DNA of 26,495 bases from a virus: the IMG/VR virus record IMGVR_UViG_3300021409_000094, positions 1 to 26,495 of that record; one strand, 5' to 3'. How positions within the stretch are numbered: position 1 is the stretch's first letter; each line of letters opens with the position of its first letter. Below the pieces are notes generated by a model, which was not told where the DNA came from, ran no database searches, and was given only the letters and a program-made list of their open reading frames with translations. The position numbers were made by a program, and so were the translations under genes. Positions 21,764-26,495 of this stretch are shown one piece after another.

Positions 21764-22192
21764 ATGACTGAAGCCCGCATCGGCTACGGCACCCGGTATG
21801 AAATCTGGAATGCCACCCTGCCTGTTCCCGCCTTCGTTTTCGTCGCTGAAGTGACCAGCGTTACCCCTGGCGCTGCATCGGCAGACCGCATCGACGCTAC
21901 GCATATGATGAGCCCCGGCCGTCGGCGCGAGTACATCGCCGGACTGATCGATAACGGCGAGGCCTCGTTCGAAATCAATTGGGTTCCTGGCAGCGCGACC
22001 GACGAGCTGCTGCGCTCGCTGATGTCGTCCGGCGTGACCGTGCCGCACCGCATCACGTTCCCGAATGACGTCACCGTCACCTACGACGCGGCGATCACCG
22101 GCTACGAGAAGGAAATTCCCGTCGATGATCGAATGACGGCCACGGTCACTGTGGCTGTCTCCGGTGAGGAAGAGTGGGGAGAAGCCGAATAA
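21764..22192 (+). CDS. Major tail tube protein
   Basis: A 142-residue protein of the siphophage tail-tube family (lambda gpV-like N-terminal domain). Indicators are FVFVAEVTSVTPGAASADRI, DATHMMSPGRRREYIAGLID, the repeated beta pattern with WVPGSATDELLRSLMSSG, and VTVTYDAAITGYEKEIPVDD, then MTATVTVAVSGEEEW. It polymerises around the tape measure to make the non-contractile tail. It is preceded by a GGAG ribosome site and overlaps the chaperone gene by one base. Confidence 0.88.
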   Translation: MTEARIGYGTRYEIWNATLPVPAFVFVAEVTSVTPGAASADRIDATHMMSPGRRREYIAGLIDNGEASFEINWVPGSATDELLRSLMSSGVTVPHRITFPNDVTVTYDAAITGYEKEIPVDDRMTATVTVAVSGEEEWGEAE

Positions 22193-22557
22193 TGGCAAAC
22201 AAGGAACGAGGCGAAGTCGGCTTTGAAGCCGCAGGCAAGACGTGGACGATGAAGATCGGCACGGGCGCCATGTGCGAGATCGAAGCGGAAACCGGCAAGA
22301 GCATTTCCGAAGTTGGACAGGCGCTCAACAGCGAGAAAACCGCCAGCCTGACGCTGATGCGCGCGGTCTTTTGGGGCGCACTACAGCAGCACCATGATGG
22401 TGTGACCATTCGCGCATGCAACGATCTGATCGACGAGCTCGGCGTGCAGCGTGTCGGCGAACTGATCGGCGAGGCGTTCCAGCTTGCCTTTCCCCAGAAG
22501 CAACCCGGCACCAAGAAGGATGCCGGCTCGCGCCCCAGGAAGGCGACGGCAGGATAG
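22192..22557 (+). CDS. GTA-like tail assembly chaperone (G-type)
   Basis: A 121-residue protein similar to the gene-transfer-agent family chaperone between tail tube and tape measure. ERGEVGFEAAGKTWTMKIGT and MCEIEAETGKSISEVGQALN are the recognisable parts. The C terminus is basic (KQPGTKKDAGSRPRKATAG). In lambda the equivalent G protein is extended to GT by a -1 frameshift near its end. Here a second open frame (-1) continues to 22856 with chaperone-like sequence and no usable ATG near its beginning. The ATG shares a base with the tube stop (TAATG). Confidence 0.88.
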   Translation: MANKERGEVGFEAAGKTWTMKIGTGAMCEIEAETGKSISEVGQALNSEKTASLTLMRAVFWGALQQHHDGVTIRACNDLIDELGVQRVGELIGEAFQLAFPQKQPGTKKDAGSRPRKATAG

Positions 22558-22856
22558 CCTGGCCGTCGCTGATTGCGGCGTGGGTAGAAGCAGAACAGCC
22601 TTACGAGCTGTTCTGGCGGCTCACGCTTCGCGAGATCGGGAATACTCTTCGGGGCGTCACCGACAGAAGAATTCGGGAAAGAGACGAGCGGATGTCTCTC
22701 GCCTGGCACATCGAGGCATTGGCCCGTGAGAAGAAGATGCCCAAGCTCGACAGCATGCTGAGCAGCAAGAAGCGGCCGGCCGGCAAGAAGATGACAGCCG
22801 AGCAGATTGAGGCTGTGACCCGCAGTTGGCTGACCTCGCGACACAGGAAGAAGTAG
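22537..22856 (+). CDS. -1 frame T-type extension of the tail chaperone
   Basis: About 106 codons in the -1 frame relative to the previous gene. The protein-like part includes IAWPSLIAAWVEAEQPYELF, WRLTLREIGNTLRGVTDRRI and MSLAWHIEALAREKKM, like GTA tail chaperones with a W-P-x-L and F-W-R-L-T-x-R-E pattern. There is no ATG until 22691, in the middle of the domain, so it is probably made as a fusion by frameshift. A possible site is C-CCC-AGG at 22533-22539 (zero-frame CCC then a probably rare AGG), giving a product of about 221 residues. It ends one base before the tape measure ATG. The coordinates mark the extension, not a normal start codon. Confidence 0.65.
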
Positions 22857-25253
22857 ATGGCATCAGCTGTTATCGGCGCGCTCCGCGTGAACCTTGGCAT
22901 TGACAGTGCCGAGTTTCAGAACGGGCTGAAGAAGGCGCAGGCCAGTCTTGGCGGTGTCGGCAAGGCGATGCAGTCGGCGGGAAAAAGCATGTCCGCCTAT
23001 CTTACTGCACCGCTTGCGGCCATGGGTGCGTTGACGATCAAGACGGCCGGCGACTTCGAATCGTCGATGAACCGTGTTCAGGCAGCAACCAGTGCGTCAG
23101 CTGAACAGTTCTCGCAGATGCAGAAGCTCGCGTTGGATCTGGGGGCAAACACGTCCAAGTCGGCTTCTGAGGCTGCCGACTCCATGGAGATGCTGGCAAA
23201 GAACGGTGTCGGCGCCGAAGACATCTTGAACGGCGCGGCGGCTGCATCGATCAAGCTATCGGAGGCAACCGGCGGCGATCTATCAACTGCGGCTGACGTT
23301 GCCACGAACGTCATGGCGCAGTTCAAGATCGAGGTGAAGGATCTCGGCAAGGTCGTCGACGGTATCACCAACGTCACGCTCGCTTCGCAGTTCGGGTTCA
23401 ACGACTACAAGGACGCCCTTGGGCAGGCTGGCGGCGTGGCTGGCGCGCTTGGTGTCAGCCTCCAGGAGTTCAACGCAGCGATCGCTGCCACCTCCTCGGT
23501 GTTCAATAGCGGCTCCGATGCGGGCACCTCGTTCAAGACCTTCCTGACAACCCTCGTGCCGAAGAGCCTGGCAGCGCAGATCGCGATGAAGGAACTGGGG
23601 CTCGAGTTCTTCAATGCCGATGGCTCGATGAAGTCCATGTCGGCGATTGCCGAGGAGCTGAAGACTGGTCTTGCCGGCTTGAGTGACGAGGCACGGAACA
23701 ACGCAGTCAAAGAGATCTTCGGCATCGATGCGATGCGGACCGCCATCGCGCTTGCGGATCAGGGTGCGGCTGGCATCGACAAGATGACGGAGACCGTCGC
23801 CCGAACCGGCTCTGCGAACGAACAGTCTGCTGCGCGCATGAAGGGCTTCAACGGCGAATTGGAGAAGTTGAGCGGCGCGCTCGAAACGCTCTCGATCAAC
23901 ATCGCCAACAGCGGCCTTCTGGCTTTCGCCACTTCGCTGGTCAGCGCACTGGGCGGCCTTGTCGACAAGCTCTCGGAGACGAACCCTGAAATCCTCAAGT
24001 GGGGAACTGTGGTGGCAGGTGCCGGCTTGGCTCTTGGCCCGGTCGTTGTCGCGGCCGGTCTCTTTGTGTCGGCAGTGGCCGCGATCGGCGCGCCTGTCAT
24101 TGCGACTGTGGCTGCTGTCTCGGCGCTCGCTGCTGCAGGGATCGCGCTCTACACGAATTGGGACCAGGTGCAGGCGTCGTTTCCCGGTGTAGCAACTGCC
24201 GTCGAAACAACGCTGGCCGTTATGAAGGTCAGTCTTACGGGCCTCCTTGAGAACGCTCGCCTGATGGCCTCCGGTGTCGCCATGGCGCTGACCGGGGATT
24301 TCGCAGGCGCGTGGACGAGTGCGCTCGCGCTGGTGAATAACTTCTGGCAGACCTTCGGTTCCATCGCGGACACGATCGTGCCAGGCTTCACGGCAAAGGT
24401 GGTGGCTCTGGTGGAAAGCGTGAAGCAGATGGCAACCGAGATCGTCGCCGCGTTCACGGCACTGCCCGGACAGATGATCGCGATCGGCGGGCAGATCATC
24501 GACGGTCTCTGGCAGGGCATCAAGGCGAAGGCCGAAGCTCTCAAAACCAATGTGATGGGCATTGCAAGCAGCATTGTGAGCTGGGTTAAAAACCCGCTCG
24601 ATGTCCATTCGCCGTCTCGCGTGATGCACGAGATCGGCGTCAACGTTATGCAGGGTCTCAGCAACGGCATGACGAGCTCGAAAGCTCCTGTCCTCGCCGT
24701 CGCCGGCAGCACGGCATCTGGGATCAAGACGACATTCGACGGCCTCGATGGTGTCGGTTCCAACCTTGGACAGGGAATGGAGAGCGCGTTTTCCGGTATC
24801 GGCTCGTCGATCGCAGACGCGATCAAGGGCACGAAAGACTGGAAGGATGTCGCACTGGATGCGATCCGCAGTGTTGCCAGCAGCCTGTTGTCCTCAGTGA
24901 CATCGCAGATGGGTGGTGGTGGCGGTGGTCTCGGCGGGATCTTCACCGGATTGCTTGGCGGTCTGTTCGGTTTTGCGAATGGCGGCTCGTTCAACGTGGG
25001 TGGCGCCGGCGGTATCGACAGCCAGCTGGTCGCCTTCAAGGCAAGCCCCAACGAGACTGTCAGCGTCACCAAACCCGGCCAGAGGACAGGCGGCGGTGGA
25101 ACTCTCGTGTTCTCTCCGACCATCGACGCTCGCGGCGCGGACCAAGCGGGGCTTTCCCGGGTGCAGCGCCAGCTCGACGACATGCAGCGCAACTTTGGCA
25201 AAATGGTCGATGCGCGTGGCAAGGTGCGCGACACAAGAGGGGTACGTGGCTGA
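22857..25253 (+). CDS. Tail tape measure protein
   Basis: A 798-residue tape measure protein. The N-terminal region (VIGALRVNLGIDSAEFQNGL, then AGDFESSMNRVQAATSASAE and FGIDAMRTAIALADQGA) is the TP901-type tape-measure core. A strongly hydrophobic stretch at about 381-431 matches the membrane-channel segments of such proteins. The C terminus is glycine-rich (about 685-720) and ends with the NETVSVTKPGQ motif seen in tape measures. It sets tail length and helps DNA pass the host membrane. At this length the tail would be roughly 100-120 nm if 0.15 nm per residue applies, an estimate only. Confidence 0.93.
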   Translation: MASAVIGALRVNLGIDSAEFQNGLKKAQASLGGVGKAMQSAGKSMSAYLTAPLAAMGALTIKTAGDFESSMNRVQAATSASAEQFSQMQKLALDLGANTSKSASEAADSMEMLAKNGVGAEDILNGAAAASIKLSEATGGDLSTAADVATNVMAQFKIEVKDLGKVVDGITNVTLASQFGFNDYKDALGQAGGVAGALGVSLQEFNAAIAATSSVFNSGSDAGTSFKTFLTTLVPKSLAAQIAMKELGLEFFNADGSMKSMSAIAEELKTGLAGLSDEARNNAVKEIFGIDAMRTAIALADQGAAGIDKMTETVARTGSANEQSAARMKGFNGELEKLSGALETLSINIANSGLLAFATSLVSALGGLVDKLSETNPEILKWGTVVAGAGLALGPVVVAAGLFVSAVAAIGAPVIATVAAVSALAAAGIALYTNWDQVQASFPGVATAVETTLAVMKVSLTGLLENARLMASGVAMALTGDFAGAWTSALALVNNFWQTFGSIADTIVPGFTAKVVALVESVKQMATEIVAAFTALPGQMIAIGGQIIDGLWQGIKAKAEALKTNVMGIASSIVSWVKNPLDVHSPSRVMHEIGVNVMQGLSNGMTSSKAPVLAVAGSTASGIKTTFDGLDGVGSNLGQGMESAFSGIGSSIADAIKGTKDWKDVALDAIRSVASSLLSSVTSQMGGGGGGLGGIFTGLLGGLFGFANGGSFNVGGAGGIDSQLVAFKASPNETVSVTKPGQRTGGGGTLVFSPTIDARGADQAGLSRVQRQLDDMQRNFGKMVDARGKVRDTRGVRG

Positions 25254-25978
25254 TGGCTCGATTGCTGGATTGGCCGGTTGGTCTTGGCATCCGCGCGCGG
25301 CGTCCTCTGTCCGGACCGCGCTCGAAGGGGGCCAGTGGTCGGCAGGAGAGCATCGGCGGCCGATATCAGTCTGTCGCCTCGGCATTCGGCTACTGGAAAT
25401 ACGAGATCGTCTTGCCCGTGGCGCGTGGCCGGCTCTATCGCCGGATCGAAGGCCTCGTGACGGGCTTGCACGGTGGCGCAAACGCGGTGCGGGTAGCGTG
25501 GCCGGTTCCGGATGGTCTGACCTTTAAAGAGGCCGGCACGGCGGTGACGACCACGCAGGAGCGGCGTGGCATGCCGTGGCAGAACGGAAAGCCGTGGTCG
25601 AACGGAAAGAACTGGAAAGTGTCGACGCCGACGGTCGCAGTCGCAGCCCCGAGCCCGTTCGACGCTACAATTATTCAGCTGGCTCCGCAGTTCTGGGGCC
25701 ACAGCCTTGGACCTGGCGACGAGGTTGGCTTCGTCCCGTTTCACTTCGGCAAATACATGATCACGCAGGACCAGGGCGACGGCATTTACAGGATATGGCC
25801 GCCGCTTCGTAAAGCCATCACCCCGAGTGATTTTGCAACGCTGGAGCCAACGCTTGCGATGACGCTCGACAACGAAAGCGGATCTGACCTCTCCCGAAAC
25901 GTCGATGTCGGCGAGGAGACGACGCTCACCTTGTCGGAAGTCTTCGACTACGACGTTCGAACCTATTTCACGGACTGA
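25253..25978 (+). CDS. Probable distal tail / minor tail protein
   Basis: A 241-residue protein following the tape measure with a TGATG overlap. YQSVASAFGYWKYEIVLPVA, then GRLYRRIEGLVTGLHGGANA, followed by MPWQNGKPWSNGKNW and HSLGPGDEVGFVPFHFGKYM, suggest a beta-rich tail-tip protein. The position corresponds to the distal tail gene of GTA-like and siphophage clusters. I do not see a diagnostic catalytic motif. Tail-tip assignment is by context. Confidence 0.7.
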   Translation: MARLLDWPVGLGIRARRPLSGPRSKGASGRQESIGGRYQSVASAFGYWKYEIVLPVARGRLYRRIEGLVTGLHGGANAVRVAWPVPDGLTFKEAGTAVTTTQERRGMPWQNGKPWSNGKNWKVSTPTVAVAAPSPFDATIIQLAPQFWGHSLGPGDEVGFVPFHFGKYMITQDQGDGIYRIWPPLRKAITPSDFATLEPTLAMTLDNESGSDLSRNVDVGEETTLTLSEVFDYDVRTYFTD

Positions 25979-25980
25979 CC

Positions 25981-26196
25981 ATGACCGCTGACAGACGCGA
26001 GGAGATCATCGGCATGCGTCGTCGCGATCTCGCATCGCTGCACGCCTCCGAACTGAACCGAGCGCTGTTTCCAGCCCCGGAACGGGACGACGACGCGATG
26101 ACCGGTGAAGAAAAGTCGCAAATCCAAAGCGCGGTTACCGCACTGGTGAATCAGCACCGGCAAGAAATTGCCCAGTGGCAACAGGCGAACGGCTGA
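25981..26196 (+). CDS. Hypothetical small tail-region protein
   Basis: A 71-residue protein starting two bases after the previous stop. It is polar and helical (EEIIGMRRRDLASLHASELN, then SAVTALVNQHRQEIAQWQQA) and may form a coiled-coil pair. Not recognised. It is retained because it fits tightly between two tail genes and has protein-like composition. Confidence 0.68.
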   Translation: MTADRREEIIGMRRRDLASLHASELNRALFPAPERDDDAMTGEEKSQIQSAVTALVNQHRQEIAQWQQANG

Positions 26197-26198
26197 TC

Positions 26199-26495
26199 AT
26201 GCCCCTTTTTACCGACGAGGACCGCGCGTTTCTGCGGCGACCGCATATCGCTCGTGCGTGGTTTGCGACGCTGTATCTGCCGAGCGGCACGTGGAACGTT
26301 CATAACGGTGTCGGCAAGAAGTTCGTCGGCGGGATTGAATGGAGCGGCGTTTCCGATCCTGCTGGCCGACAACTGGTTTCGGTGTCTGCGGTCGAAGATC
26401 CCCGCTTCGGGCAGGCTGCGAAAATCGACATCGTGCTTTCCGGCGTCAACATCGAATTCCTGCGCTCGGTCAAAACGACCGCTCGCGAGATCGAG
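26199..26495 (+). CDS. Tail hub-like protein, partial (runs off the window)
   Basis: An open frame from the ATG at 26199 to the last base, 99 codons with no stop. It begins MPLFTDEDRAFLRRPHIARA, WFATLYLPSGTWNVHNGVGK, then FVGGIEWSGVSDPAGRQLVS. This beta-rich start fits a tail hub or baseplate-type (GTA DUF2163-like) protein, the usual next gene after the distal tail protein. The 3' end is missing. The gene is real on position and composition, and the family is tentative. Confidence 0.72.
   Translation, partial: MPLFTDEDRAFLRRPHIARAWFATLYLPSGTWNVHNGVGKKFVGGIEWSGVSDPAGRQLVSVSAVEDPRFGQAAKIDIVLSGVNIEFLRSVKTTAREIE

Noticed and set aside
24149-25744. 531-codon minus-strand frame across the tape measure gene
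   Set aside because: Shadow of the tape measure and distal tail genes; proline- and serine-rich composition without any family.
1-26495. tRNA, rRNA, CRISPR array, insertion sequence or transposase
   Set aside because: No cloverleaf, spaced-repeat array, transposase signature or terminal repeats were seen on reading both strands. The integration-site tRNA, if any, is outside the window.

Overview
The window is most of a temperate, HK97-type siphophage-like prophage, probably in a high-GC alphaproteobacterium of the Rhizobiales (Rhizobium/Agrobacterium/Sinorhizobium type). The host assignment is inferred from GC-rich codon use, a TTGAC-type -35 in the divergent early promoters, a GTA-like tail assembly chaperone and the general look of the early proteins. 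No chromosomal marker or tRNA is present to prove it. The integrase stop codon sits at the first base, so the left attachment site lies just outside. The right edge cuts a tail gene, so the rest of the tail, lysis genes and attR are beyond the window.

Layout. (1) Bases 1-6777, minus strand: a tightly overlapped leftward early operon. Read from its promoter it runs from a 64-aa protein through a one-TM protein, several small unknowns, two HNH endonucleases, two Cys-rich proteins and a Gp37/Gp68 (DUF5131) protein to an excisionase-like protein and a tyrosine integrase. (2) 6785-7931: the immunity switch. A LexA/CI-type S24 repressor gene is flanked on both sides by copies of one 16-bp operator (five in all). 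Each flank has an operator-TTGAC-operator promoter, like lambda OL/pL and OR/pR. A Cro-like gene is divergent. (3) 7928-12624, plus strand: a chained early operon with a CII-like regulator, HTH proteins, a DNA methyltransferase fusion and a winged-helix replication protein. The replication gene holds three exact iteron-like repeats, a candidate replication origin. (4) 12608-13509: a phage NusG-family protein followed by hairpins, one of them terminator-like, just before the late operon. This suggests antitermination of late genes. (5) 13510-26495, plus strand: HNH endonuclease, small membrane protein, TerS, TerL, portal, ClpP-like protease, major capsid, connector and tail-completion proteins, tail tube, a GTA-like chaperone with a -1 frame extension, tape measure and distal tail proteins.

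How it works together (inference): the repressor shuts both early promoters by binding the 16-bp sites. SOS-induced self-cleavage releases int/xis leftward, and the regulators, methyltransferase and replication protein rightward. The NusG-like protein then lets RNA polymerase read through the leader hairpins into the packaging, head and tail genes. The least ordinary signals are the NusG-like protein with its downstream hairpins, the iterons inside the replication gene, the twin operator-promoter modules with a hairpin-rich leftward leader, the unconventional frameshift site of the tail chaperone, and a nested membrane-protein gene inside a possibly composite ORF.
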